Shown one piece after another: positions 1 through 8,135 of a stretch of 64,000 nucleotides of DNA. The position numbers and the translations under genes were made by a program. The stretch spans positions 19,216 through 83,215 of the forward strand of contig NZ_LZSQ01000090.1 in the NCBI RefSeq assembly GCF_001665535.1. Reading direction: 5' to 3'. The stretch comes from Mycobacterium sp. 852002-51961_SCH5331710 (GTDB lineage: Bacteria; Actinomycetota; Actinomycetes; Mycobacteriales; Mycobacteriaceae). The notes below the pieces were generated by a model. That model saw only the letters and a list, made by a program, of their open reading frames with translations. It was not told the origin of the DNA and ran no database searches. The first letter of the stretch is position 1. Every line of letters starts with the position of its first letter.

Positions 1-1187
1 CAGCCGTGTAGCGCGGCCAACACCCGATCGGCGGGCACCATCGCCAACGCGGGTCCGCCGCTGCCCTGACCCAACAGCACCGACACCGTCGGTGTATCCA
101 GCGTGACCAGTTCGGCCAGGCAGCGCGCGATCTCGCCGGCCAATCCGCCCTGCTCGGCCTCGACGGTCAAAGCCGGTCCGGCGGTGTCGATCACGAGCAC
201 GAGCGGCAGTTGCAGCCCCTCGGCCAACGCCATGCCCCGGCGCGCCTCGAGCAGCGCCGCGGGTCCGACCATGCCCCCGACCACGCGCTGCTGTCCGAGC
301 ACCACCGCCGGCTGACCGCCGAACCGGGCCAACGCCAGCAGCGTGGTGGCCGCCTCGCCCTGTCCCGTTCCCGACAGCAGCACCCGGTCGGCCGTCCCGT
401 GCCGCAGCAGATATCCCACGCCCGGCCGGTCTGGCCGCCGCGACGCCTCCACCGACTCCCACGCAGGCACGTCGGGCAGCGGTCCCATCTCGGGCGGCGG
501 AGGCGGCGGGTCCGCGGGATCGGCGACGACGGTGAGCGTTCGGTTCAGCGTGGCGCGCAGCGCCTCGAGCGGCACCACCCCGTCGATGACGCCGTGCCGG
601 TGCAGGTTCTCGGCGGTCTGGATGCCCTCGGGAAACGGCTCACCGTAGAGGTGCTCGTACACCCGCGGCCCGAGGAAGCCGATCAGCGCTCCTGGCTCGG
701 CGCCGGTCACATGCCCCAGTGATCCCCACGAGGCGAACACCCCGCCGGTCGTGGGGTGCCGCAGGTACACCAGATACGGCAGATGCGCACGCTTGTGCAG
801 CTCGACGGCCGCGGCGATCTTGACCATCTGCAGGAACGCGACGGTGCCCTCCTGCATCCGCGTGCCACCCGAACTCGGCGACGCGAGCAGCGGCAGCCGC
901 TCGGCCGTCGCCCGCTGCACCGCGGCGGTGATCCGCTCGGCCGCCGCCACTCCGATGGATCCCGCCAGGAAGTCGAACTCGCAGAGCACCAACGCCACTC
1001 GGCGGCCGAACACGGTGCCCTCGCCGGTCACCACCGACTCGTCAAGGCCCGTCTTCGCCGCCGCGGCGGCGAGCGCCCGGCGGTAGTCGGCGCTCGCGTC
1101 GACGTCGCGCGGAGGGCCGTCCCAGCTCCGAAACGACCCGGCGTCGAGCACGGCATCGCGCACCTCGAGGGCACCGATCCGGCTCAT
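1..1187 (-). CDS. accD3: Acyl-CoA carboxylase carboxyltransferase subunit AccD3 (partial, runs off left edge)
   Basis: Reading leftward from the ATG at 1187 the frame stays open to base 1, giving about 395 residues without a stop. The protein has the two crotonase-like halves of a carboxyltransferase, with the glycine-rich SSGGTRMQEG segment at about residues 104-113 and GTGQGEAATT in the second half. It would carry carboxyl transfer from biotin to an acyl-CoA. There is no N-terminal zinc ribbon like that of E. coli AccD. The neighbour order accD3-(insert)-echA6 matches M. tuberculosis Rv0904c-Rv0905, and AccD3 there is about 495 residues, so roughly 100 residues lie outside the window. The acyl-CoA substrate of AccD3 is not established. 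The start is supported by a TAACCT -10 box six bases upstream, which suggests a leaderless transcript. Confidence 0.88.
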   Translation of the reverse strand, partial: MSRIGALEVRDAVLDAGSFRSWDGPPRDVDASADYRRALAAAAAKTGLDESVVTGEGTVFGRRVALVLCEFDFLAGSIGVAAAERITAAVQRATAERLPLLASPSSGGTRMQEGTVAFLQMVKIAAAVELHKRAHLPYLVYLRHPTTGGVFASWGSLGHVTGAEPGALIGFLGPRVYEHLYGEPFPEGIQTAENLHRHGVIDGVVPLEALRATLNRTLTVVADPADPPPPPPEMGPLPDVPAWESVEASRRPDRPGVGYLLRHGTADRVLLSGTGQGEAATTLLALARFGGQPAVVLGQQRVVGGMVGPAALLEARRGMALAEGLQLPLVLVIDTAGPALTVEAEQGGLAGEIARCLAELVTLDTPTVSVLLGQGSGGPALAMVPADRVLAALHG

Positions 1188-1193
1188 CAGGCG

Positions 1194-1199
1194 AGGTTA
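1194..1199 (-). promoter_or_regulatory. Leaderless -10 box for accD3
   Basis: On the minus strand TAACCT is followed by six bases and then the ATG of accD3. This fits the mycobacterial TANNNT -10 with transcription starting at the A of the start codon. No Shine-Dalgarno sequence is visible. Confidence 0.5.
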
Positions 1200-1244
1200 T
1201 CGCGGCGTCCGGTCCCATCGCTGGCGCGGCGGCGACGACCTGGT

Positions 1245-1250
1245 CATAAT
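1245..1250 (+). promoter_or_regulatory. Putative -10 box of the glycosyltransferase operon
   Basis: CATAAT lies directly upstream of the CIRCE palindrome, so the palindrome would cover the transcription start, the usual arrangement for HrcA repression. The -35 (around 1221-1226, CTGGCG) is weak. Confidence 0.45.
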
Positions 1251-1276
1251 TGGCACTCGACGGATGAGAGTGCTAA
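1250..1276 (+). promoter_or_regulatory. CIRCE element (HrcA operator)
   Basis: TTGGCACTC, nine bases, GAGTGCTAA. The published CIRCE consensus is TTAGCACTC-N9-GAGTGCTAA, so only one of 18 arm bases differs. It ends 30 bases before the GTG of the glycosyltransferase gene. HrcA represses groES/groEL genes through this element in mycobacteria and many other bacteria. Confidence 0.85.
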
Positions 1277-1306
1277 CCGCTGGCTGGGAGGTAAGGAGGA
1301 AATTCA

Positions 1307-2464
1307 GTGAGCGGCAAGGACTTCGCCCTGCATAACGATCCGATGAATCCGTTGCGCATAGTGCTCGTAGCACCGCCGTATTTCGACATTCCGCCCAAGG
1401 GTTATGGCGGCACCGAAGCCGTCGTCGCCGATCTGGCCGACGCGCTGGTCAAGCGCGGTCACCACGTCACCGTGCTGGGTGCGGGCGAGCCCGGGACCGC
1501 CGCCCGCTTCGTCCCGCTGTGGGACGACGCGCTCTCCGACCGCCTGGGCCAGCCGTTTCCCGAGGTCATGCACGCGCTGAAGGTGCGACGCGCGATCGAA
1601 CGGATCGCGGAAACCGACGGCGTCGACGTCGTGCATGACCACACCTTCGCGGGCCCGCTCAACGCGGCGGTGTACCGGTCGCTCGGCCTGCCCACGGTGG
1701 TCACCGTGCACGGACCGATCGACGACGACCTGTACCCGTACTACCGCGAACTCGGTCCGGACGTCGGCCTCATCGCGATCAGCGACCGCCAGCGCGAGCT
1801 GGCACCGGACCTCAATTGGGTTGGCCGCGTGCACAATGCGCTGCGTATTGACGAGTGGCCGTTTCGCGCCGACAAGGGGGACTACGCGCTGTTCCTCGGC
1901 CGCTACGCGCCGTACAAGGGCGCGCACCTGGCGCTCGACGCGGCGCATGAGGCCGGGATTCCGCTCGTGCTGGCCGGCAAATGCGACGAACCCTCGGAAC
2001 AGGCGTTTTTCGACGAGTATGTGCGACCCCGGCTCACCCCGAACGACCACGTGTTCGGCCAGGCCGACGCCACCAGCAAGCGCAAACTGCTGGCCGGCGC
2101 CCGTTGCCTGCTGTTCCCCATCCAGTGGGAGGAGCCGTTCGGGATGGTGATGATCGAGGCGATGGCCTGCGGCACACCGGTCGTCGCGTTGCGCGGTGGC
2201 GCCGTCCCCGAGGTCGTCGTCGACTGCGTGACCGGATTCGTGTGCGATAAGCCTGACGACCTGCCCGACGCGATCCACAAGGCGTCGACTATCGATCCGG
2301 CCACCTGCCGACGCCACGTCGCCGGGCATTTTGCCGTCGGCCAGTTCGGCTCTGGCTATGAACGCATCTACCGGTCGGTGGTCGGCGCCGCCCCGGCGGT
2401 GCGCGAGCAGATCAGCCTGCGCCGGGTCATCGAGCCGCAAGGTTCGGATCGGACCAGCGCATGA
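1307..2464 (+). CDS. GT4-family glycosyltransferase
   Basis: A 385-residue two-Rossmann (GT-B) glycosyltransferase. The N-terminal acceptor domain has GYGGTEAVVADLADAL near residues 27-42. The C-terminal donor domain has GRYAPYKGAHLAL near 196 and the E-x7-E nucleotide-sugar motif in EPFGMVMIEAMACGTPVV near 275. The GTG start follows a strong AGGAGGA six bases upstream. The stop overlaps the ATG of the next gene (ATGA), so the two are translationally coupled. Sharing an operon with a debranching-type glucosidase points to alpha-glucan or glycoconjugate metabolism, but donor and acceptor cannot be read from sequence. A CIRCE element upstream implies heat-shock control, which is unusual for this family. 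Confidence 0.82.
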   Translation: MSGKDFALHNDPMNPLRIVLVAPPYFDIPPKGYGGTEAVVADLADALVKRGHHVTVLGAGEPGTAARFVPLWDDALSDRLGQPFPEVMHALKVRRAIERIAETDGVDVVHDHTFAGPLNAAVYRSLGLPTVVTVHGPIDDDLYPYYRELGPDVGLIAISDRQRELAPDLNWVGRVHNALRIDEWPFRADKGDYALFLGRYAPYKGAHLALDAAHEAGIPLVLAGKCDEPSEQAFFDEYVRPRLTPNDHVFGQADATSKRKLLAGARCLLFPIQWEEPFGMVMIEAMACGTPVVALRGGAVPEVVVDCVTGFVCDKPDDLPDAIHKASTIDPATCRRHVAGHFAVGQFGSGYERIYRSVVGAAPAVREQISLRRVIEPQGSDRTSA

Positions 2465-4584
2465 GCGCCCCGGCGCCCTTCAACGGCGGCACGGCGAGTA
2501 TCGGGCCCGGCGGGGACACCGTGACGCTGGTGGAAGGTGCCACCTTCTGTGTCTCCGACCGCCACGGCGACGTGCAGGCGGGTCGTTCGCAGGGTCTGTT
2601 CTTCCGCGACGCGCGTGTGCTGTCCCGCTGGGAGCTCCGAGTAGACGGCCGCCCACCCGAGCCCCTGTCGGTCGATACGCCCGAAGCGTTTGCGGCGCAC
2701 TTCATCTCACGCCGCACACCGCGGGCCGGCCTCGCCGACAGCACGCTGCTGGTGGTGCGGGAGCGGCTGGTTGCCGACGGCATGCGGGAGACCATCTCGG
2801 TGCACAACCTCGACGCCGAGAGCACGGTGGTGACCGTCGAAATGTTCGTCGACGCGGACTTCGCCGATCTCTTCACGGTCAAGGAGGGTCGTCCGGTGCT
2901 CGGCGATACCGAGATGTCCGTTGTCAACGACGAACTCGTGCTGCAGGATCGCAGCGACCACGTCCGCGGCATCACCGTCTCGGCGTCTGGTCAGCCGTCG
3001 GTGGCGCCGGGACTGATGCGTTGGCGCATCGTGGTGCCGCCGCGTCAGCGCTGGCAGACCGAGATCGTCGTGCAGCCGACGTGGGCCAACCAGAGCGTCA
3101 AAAGCCGCTTTCGCAGCGGCGAGCACTTCGAATTCAGCGAGCCCGCGCAGAAGATGGAGGCGTTCCGCCACACCACCACGACGGTCGAGACCGACCACCG
3201 GATTCTCGCAGAAGTGTTGCGGCGCACCGAAACCGACCTCGGGTCGCTGCTCATCCGCGACGAGACGGGAGACAGCAGGCCGTTCGTGGCGGCCGGGGCA
3301 CCGTGGTACATGACGCTGTTCGGCCGCGACAGCATCCTCACCGCGTGGATGGCGCTGCCGCTGGACTGCGAGTTGTCCGTCGGAACGCTGCACCAGCTGG
3401 CCGAGACCCAGGGGCGCAAGGTGGATCCGATCACCGAGGAGCAGCCCGGGCGGATCATGCACGAGATCCGCCGCGGACCGGCTAGCGACGCGGTCTTCGG
3501 AGGCAGCGTCTATTACGGCTCGGTCGACGCCACACCGTTGTTCGTCATGTTGCTCGCCGAAAGCTGGCGATGGGGTGCCGACGAAAGCTTAGTCCGGTCG
3601 CTGCTGCCCGCGGCCGACGCAGCGCTGGACTGGGCCGCGCGCTACGGCGACCGCGACGGCGACGGCTTCATCGAATACCGGCGCGCGACCGACCGCGGCC
3701 TGGTCAACCAGGGGTGGAAGGACAGCTTCGACGGCATCAACGACGCGTCGGGTCGCATCGCCGCCCCACCGATCGCGTTGTGCGAGGTGCAGGCTTACCA
3801 GTACGCGGCGCTGCAGGGCCGCGCCGCGTTGGCCGAGGCGTTCGGCGAGCCCGCGACCGCGCAGCGGCTCCGTGCCCGCGCCGAAGTGCTGCGGGAGAAG
3901 TTCCTCGACGCGTTCTGGCTGCCGAAGTGCGGCTGGTACGCCGTCGCGCTGGACGGCGACAAGCGTCCCGTCGACGCGCTGACGAGCAACGTCGGACACT
4001 GTCTGTGGACCGGCATCGCCAGTGACGAGCATGCGGCGACGATGATCGAGCGGTTGTCCGGTCCCGAGATGGATTCCGGTTTCGGGCTGCGGACGCTGTC
4101 GACGACGATGGGCGCCTACAACCCGATGAGCTACCACAACGGCTCGGTGTGGCCGCACGACACCGCCATCGTCGTCGCGGGTCTCATGCGCTACCGGCAT
4201 CTCCCGGGCGCGGTCGAGCTCGCCGAGCGTCTCGCCACCGGCCTGCTCGACGCGGCCGAGGCGTTCGGTGGGCGGCTTCCCGAGCTGTACTGCGGGTTCT
4301 CTCGCTCGGAGTTTCGTTCGCCGGTTCCCTATCCCACCTCGTGCTCACCGCAGGCGTGGGCGAGCGCCGCTCCGCTGCTGGTCATGCGTGCATTTCTGGG
4401 CCTCGAGCCCGACGTGCCGAACCACCGCGTCACGGTGTCGCCGGCGCTGCCACAGGCGTGGGGCCGCCTCGCGTTGACCGAACTGAAGCTCGGCGACGCG
4501 AGCGTTCAGATCGAGGCCGAGGGGCAGTTCGCAAAGGTCCACGGCCTGCCCGACAACTGGGAGGTGGTCACCCCACAGGGTTGA
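2461..4584 (+). CDS. Amylo-alpha-1,6-glucosidase / glycogen debranching-type protein
   Basis: A 707-residue protein of the bacterial GDE type. The N-terminal beta-rich domain (about residues 10-240) carries the GDE_N_bis pattern around SQGLFFRDARVLSRWEL. The C-terminal (alpha/alpha)6 barrel has FGRDSILTAWMALP near 287, NQGWKDSFDGIN near 415 and SVWPHDTAIV near 561, with acidic residues in the last two segments likely catalytic. Such proteins are annotated as glycogen debranching enzymes, but the family is related to several glucosidases and the actual substrate is uncertain. The ATG overlaps the stop of the glycosyltransferase, so both answer to the same CIRCE-bearing promoter. This pair separates accD3 from echA6, which are neighbours in M. 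tuberculosis. Confidence 0.8.
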   Translation: MSAPAPFNGGTASIGPGGDTVTLVEGATFCVSDRHGDVQAGRSQGLFFRDARVLSRWELRVDGRPPEPLSVDTPEAFAAHFISRRTPRAGLADSTLLVVRERLVADGMRETISVHNLDAESTVVTVEMFVDADFADLFTVKEGRPVLGDTEMSVVNDELVLQDRSDHVRGITVSASGQPSVAPGLMRWRIVVPPRQRWQTEIVVQPTWANQSVKSRFRSGEHFEFSEPAQKMEAFRHTTTTVETDHRILAEVLRRTETDLGSLLIRDETGDSRPFVAAGAPWYMTLFGRDSILTAWMALPLDCELSVGTLHQLAETQGRKVDPITEEQPGRIMHEIRRGPASDAVFGGSVYYGSVDATPLFVMLLAESWRWGADESLVRSLLPAADAALDWAARYGDRDGDGFIEYRRATDRGLVNQGWKDSFDGINDASGRIAAPPIALCEVQAYQYAALQGRAALAEAFGEPATAQRLRARAEVLREKFLDAFWLPKCGWYAVALDGDKRPVDALTSNVGHCLWTGIASDEHAATMIERLSGPEMDSGFGLRTLSTTMGAYNPMSYHNGSVWPHDTAIVVAGLMRYRHLPGAVELAERLATGLLDAAEAFGGRLPELYCGFSRSEFRSPVPYPTSCSPQAWASAAPLLVMRAFLGLEPDVPNHRVTVSPALPQAWGRLALTELKLGDASVQIEAEGQFAKVHGLPDNWEVVTPQG

Positions 4585-4599
4585 CCTGGTACCGGTCGA

Positions 4600-4605
4600 T
4601 AGGCT
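4600..4605 (+). promoter_or_regulatory. Leaderless -10 box for echA6
   Basis: TAGGCT is followed by six bases and the ATG of echA6, with no Shine-Dalgarno sequence. It suggests that echA6 has its own leaderless promoter and does not depend on the CIRCE operon upstream. Confidence 0.5.
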
Positions 4606-4611
4606 GGCGAC

Positions 4612-5346
4612 ATGATTGGTGTGACCCGCGACGGCCACGTGATGACCCTGGAGATGCAGCGTTCCGAGCGCCGCAACGCGCTCAACGCAGAACTCGTCGA
4701 CGGTCTGCGCGAGGCGATCGAGAAGGCCACCGCCGAGGACGTCCGCGCGATCGTGTTGACCGGGCAGGGCCAAGTCTTCAGCTCCGGCGCCGACCTCTCC
4801 GGCGGCCAGGGAGTCGCGGACGAACTGCCCGACAAGGCCCGCGCGCTCAACCTGGCGATCGATGCCGCTCCCGTCCCCGTGATCGGCGCGATCAACGGTC
4901 CCGCCATCGGCGCCGGTGTCATCCTGTCGATGATCTGCGACCTGCGCGTCGTCGCACCCGAGGCCTACTTCCAGTTCCCGGTCGCGAAATACGGCATAGC
5001 TCTGGACAACTGGAGCATCCGGCGGCTGACGTCGCTGGTCGGCGCGGGCCGGGCGCGGGGCATGCTCCTGGCCGCCGAGCGGCTCACCGCCGACGTCGCG
5101 TTGCAGACCGGGATGGCCAATCGCATCGGCACACTGGAGGACGCTCAGGCCTGGGCGCAGGAGATCGCGGGCTACGCGCCGCTGGCGCTGCAGCACGCCA
5201 AGCGGGTGCTCAACGACGACGGCGCCTACGAGGATCCGTGGCCCGCTCACCAGGAGTTGTTCGACCGGGCGTGGGCCAGCCAGGACATCATCGAAGCGCA
5301 GGTCGCGCGTATCGAGAAGCGTCCCCCGAGGTTCAAGGGCGCCTGA
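4612..5346 (+). CDS. echA6: Enoyl-CoA hydratase/isomerase family protein EchA6
   Basis: A 244-residue crotonase-fold protein, almost the length of M. tuberculosis EchA6 (Rv0905, 243). The first oxyanion-hole segment SSGADLSGG is near residues 56-64 and the second, [12 protein letters not shown], near 93-104. M. tuberculosis EchA6 lacks hydratase activity and is thought to shuttle acyl-CoA into the FAS-II mycolic-acid pathway; it is the target of THPP inhibitors. The assignment rests on length, sequence and the accD3-echA6-Rv0906-Rv0907-ctpE order. The stop overlaps the next start (TGATG). Confidence 0.85.
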   Translation: MIGVTRDGHVMTLEMQRSERRNALNAELVDGLREAIEKATAEDVRAIVLTGQGQVFSSGADLSGGQGVADELPDKARALNLAIDAAPVPVIGAINGPAIGAGVILSMICDLRVVAPEAYFQFPVAKYGIALDNWSIRRLTSLVGAGRARGMLLAAERLTADVALQTGMANRIGTLEDAQAWAQEIAGYAPLALQHAKRVLNDDGAYEDPWPAHQELFDRAWASQDIIEAQVARIEKRPPRFKGA

Positions 5347-6464
5347 TGATCCGGGCGGCGCTGCGCATCGGCTTCGGCACGGCCTCACTGCTGGCGGGCG
5401 GGTGGCTGCTGCGCACTTTGCAGGGTGCGCCCGCGGCGCTCGGCGCCTCACCCACGGAGATCGAGCGGGTCGCGCGGCGCTCCGAGAACTACCGCGACGG
5501 GGTGTTCGTCAACCTCGAACCGGCGTCGATGATGAGCATCGACCAGGAGCAGCAGCGCCTGTTGGTGCGCGAGTTGATCGGGTCGCGCGGCGTCTCGAAG
5601 CCTGCAGGAGAGATCCCCGTCGTCACGCCGTCGCCCTCCGAACCGGACTCGACGCAGGTCTCGGCGTGCTGGTTCGGCCACTCGTCGGCGCTGGTCGAAC
5701 TCGACGGATACCGCGTGCTGGCCGACCCCGTGTGGAGTCGGCGGTGCTCGCCGTCGCAGACGGTCGGTCCCGAACGCATGCACGAGGTGCCTGCCCCGCT
5801 CGAGGCGCTGGCCGCCGTCGACGCCATCATCGTCAGCCACGACCACTACGACCATCTCGACATGGACACGATCACCGGGCTCGCGCGCACTCAGCGGGCG
5901 CCGTTCGTCGTGCCGCTCGGCATCGGTGCCCACCTGCGCAAATGGGGGATACCGGAGAGCCGGATCGTCGAGCTCGACTGGCACGAGAGCCACACGATCG
6001 GCGAGCTCACCCTGGTGTGCACACCGGCGCGACACTTCTCGGGCCGGCTGCTGTCCCGCAACACCACGTTGTGGGCGTCGTGGGTGATCATGGGCCCGCG
6101 GCACAAGGCCTTCTTCGGCGGCGACACCGGATACACCAAGAGCTTCGCCCAGATCGGCATGGATCACGGGCCGTTCGACCTGACGCTGCTGCCCGTCGGC
6201 GCCTATCACCCGGCGTGGCCGGACATTCACATGAATCCCGAAGAGGCGGTGAAGGCGCACCTCGACGTCGCCGAATCCGACAAGGGCCTTCTGGTGCCGA
6301 TTCACTGGGCCACCTTCCGGCTCGCCCCGCATCCGTGGGCCGAACCGGTCGAGCGGTTGCTGCGTGCCGCCGACGCCGAGCAGGTGCAGATCGCGGTGCC
6401 CAAACCGGGGCAGCGGGTTCGGCTGGACGCGGCCCCGCCGCTCGACCACTGGTGGCGGTTCTAG
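5346..6464 (+). CDS. Rv0906-like metallo-beta-lactamase-fold hydrolase
   Basis: 372 residues from an ATG overlapping the echA6 stop, the same length as Rv0906. A hydrophobic N-terminal segment (about residues 2-25) suggests export or membrane attachment. The metal site HDHYDHLD is at about 165-172, followed by later metal ligands in TPARHFSGR and FFGGDTGYT. The family resembles NAPE-PLD/UlaG-type hydrolases, which cleave phosphoesters or lactones; no substrate is proven for the mycobacterial protein. A possible upstream in-frame extension overlaps echA6 and is not credible. Followed by a short palindromic repeat before the next gene. Confidence 0.8.
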   Translation: MIRAALRIGFGTASLLAGGWLLRTLQGAPAALGASPTEIERVARRSENYRDGVFVNLEPASMMSIDQEQQRLLVRELIGSRGVSKPAGEIPVVTPSPSEPDSTQVSACWFGHSSALVELDGYRVLADPVWSRRCSPSQTVGPERMHEVPAPLEALAAVDAIIVSHDHYDHLDMDTITGLARTQRAPFVVPLGIGAHLRKWGIPESRIVELDWHESHTIGELTLVCTPARHFSGRLLSRNTTLWASWVIMGPRHKAFFGGDTGYTKSFAQIGMDHGPFDLTLLPVGAYHPAWPDIHMNPEEAVKAHLDVAESDKGLLVPIHWATFRLAPHPWAEPVERLLRAADAEQVQIAVPKPGQRVRLDAAPPLDHWWRF

Positions 6465-6476
6465 CTCCTTCCGTCC

Positions 6477-6530
6477 AGCGCACGCTTATTTGCAGCTGGA
6501 CTCGCGGTTTGCGTACCGCAACCGTGCGCT
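6477..6530. repeat. Intergenic palindromic repeat, family C copy 1
   Basis: AGCGCACG at 6477-6484 pairs perfectly with CGTGCGCT at 6523-6530. A nested GCGGT...ACCGC lies between. A diverged copy occurs at 22096-22148, sharing the TCGCG, GCGTACnG and CGTGC blocks in the same order. It lies between the metallohydrolase stop and the lipoprotein gene. Confidence 0.5.
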
Positions 6531-6551
6531 CGCCGGGTTACCGTTCAGCTC

Positions 6552-8135
6552 ATGAAAGCACTGGCCAGGGTGGCTGTCGTGGGGTTGTTACTCGTTGCGG
6601 GCTGCGGAGCCGAGGCCGCTGAACCCGCCCCGCAGCCGTCGCCGACCGCGCAGTCCGACGTCCCGCCGCCGCTGGTGCCCGCGATGCCGCTGCCGGAGAA
6701 TGCGGTCGACAACGCGGTGGCCAAGCTGGACGGCATCGCCGAGGACCTGATGCGCAAGTCGGGGATCCCGGGTATGGCGGTCGCCGTCGTGCACGGCGGA
6801 AAGACCGTGTACGCGAAGGGCTTCGGCGTCAAGGACGCCACCAATCCCGACGATGAGGCGAACCGGGTCAACCCGGACACGGTGTTCCAGCTTGCCTCGG
6901 TGTCGAAATCCCTTGCTGCGACGGTCGTCGCACACGAGGTCGGCGTGGGCGCCGTCGGCTGGGACACCCCGATCGTGTCCAAGCTGCCGTGGTTTGCGCT
7001 GTCCGACCCGGCGGTCACCCCGATGGTCACCGTCGGGGACATGATGTCGCACCGCTCCGGACTGCCCGACCATGCCGGCGACATGCTCGAGGACCTCGGG
7101 TACGACCGCAGGCAGGTGCTCGAGCGACTCCGCCAGCTACCACTCGACCCATTCCGGATCTCCTACGCCTACACCAACTTCGGGTACACGGCCGGTGCCG
7201 AGGCGGTCGCGGTGGCCGCCGGGAAGCCGTGGGAGGCGCTCGCCGACGACGTGGTGTTCCGTCCTCTCGGCATGGGGCAGACGAGCTACCGCTTCGCGGA
7301 CTACGAATCCCGAGCCGACCGCGCGATCGGCCACATCCACATGGACGGGCGTTACGAGCCGGCCTTCGTCCGCGACGCCGATCCGGAAGCGCCTGCGGGC
7401 GGGGCGAGTTCGTCGGTCAACGACATGACCCGTTGGCTGGCCATGGTGCTCGCGAACGGCGGCGACGACGGCAAGCAGATCGTCGCCGCGGATGCGCTGC
7501 TGCCGGCGCTCACACCCCAGATCGTGTCGAGTCCGGCCACCGAGCCCGCCATGCGGTCGGGCTTCTACGGGTTCGGTTTCAACGTCAGCTCGACCTCGGC
7601 GGCCCGGATGGAGCTGAGTCATTCGGGCGCGTTCGAACTCGGCACCGGAACGAACTTCCTGATCCTGCCGTCCGCGGACGTGGCGATCGTCGCGCTCACC
7701 AACGCCACCCCCTCGGGGGTTCCCGAGGCGCTGACCGCGCAGTTCGCCGACCTGGTGCAGTTCGGTGAGGTGCGCGAGGACTGGTACGGCCTCTACAACG
7801 CCGCGTTCGTCAAGATGGAGAAGCCGGTCGGGTCGCTGGTGGACAAGAAGCCGCCAGCCAACCCCGCACCCGCGGCACCATTGGCGTCCTACGTCGGCAC
7901 CTACAACAACGACTACTGGGGGCCGGCCAGGATCACCGAGCGCGACGGCCGGCTGCGGTTGGCGCTCGGCCCGAAGTTCGATGTGGCGCTCGAGCATTGG
8001 GACGGCAACACCTTCACGTTCTCCTTCGTCACCGAGAACGCGCCGCCGGGGACGATTTCGACCGCTACGTTCGACGGCGACAACCTCACGCTGGAGTACT
8101 ACGACACGTTCAAGAAGGGGACGTTCGTCAAGTGA
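6552..8135 (+). CDS. Lipoprotein serine hydrolase, beta-lactamase/class C PBP family (Rv0907-like)
   Basis: 527 residues. The N-terminus is a lipoprotein signal with the LLVAGC lipobox placing the modified cysteine at about residue 17, so the enzyme should be anchored outside the membrane. The Ser-x-x-Lys motif SVSK is near residue 116 and the Tyr-x-Asn motif YTN near 206. The C-terminal ~100 residues form a separate beta-rich (DUF3471-like) domain. Such proteins hydrolyse esters, amides or D-peptides. M. tuberculosis Rv0907 (532 residues) occupies the same position. The stop overlaps the GTG of ctpE. Confidence 0.83.
   Translation: MKALARVAVVGLLLVAGCGAEAAEPAPQPSPTAQSDVPPPLVPAMPLPENAVDNAVAKLDGIAEDLMRKSGIPGMAVAVVHGGKTVYAKGFGVKDATNPDDEANRVNPDTVFQLASVSKSLAATVVAHEVGVGAVGWDTPIVSKLPWFALSDPAVTPMVTVGDMMSHRSGLPDHAGDMLEDLGYDRRQVLERLRQLPLDPFRISYAYTNFGYTAGAEAVAVAAGKPWEALADDVVFRPLGMGQTSYRFADYESRADRAIGHIHMDGRYEPAFVRDADPEAPAGGASSSVNDMTRWLAMVLANGGDDGKQIVAADALLPALTPQIVSSPATEPAMRSGFYGFGFNVSSTSAARMELSHSGAFELGTGTNFLILPSADVAIVALTNATPSGVPEALTAQFADLVQFGEVREDWYGLYNAAFVKMEKPVGSLVDKKPPANPAPAAPLASYVGTYNNDYWGPARITERDGRLRLALGPKFDVALEHWDGNTFTFSFVTENAPPGTISTATFDGDNLTLEYYDTFKKGTFVK

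Noticed and set aside
4149..5345. Upstream extension of the Rv0906-like frame
   Set aside because: The extra 400 residues overlap the glucosidase and echA6 genes and are low-complexity Arg-rich; ATG 5346 gives the family length.
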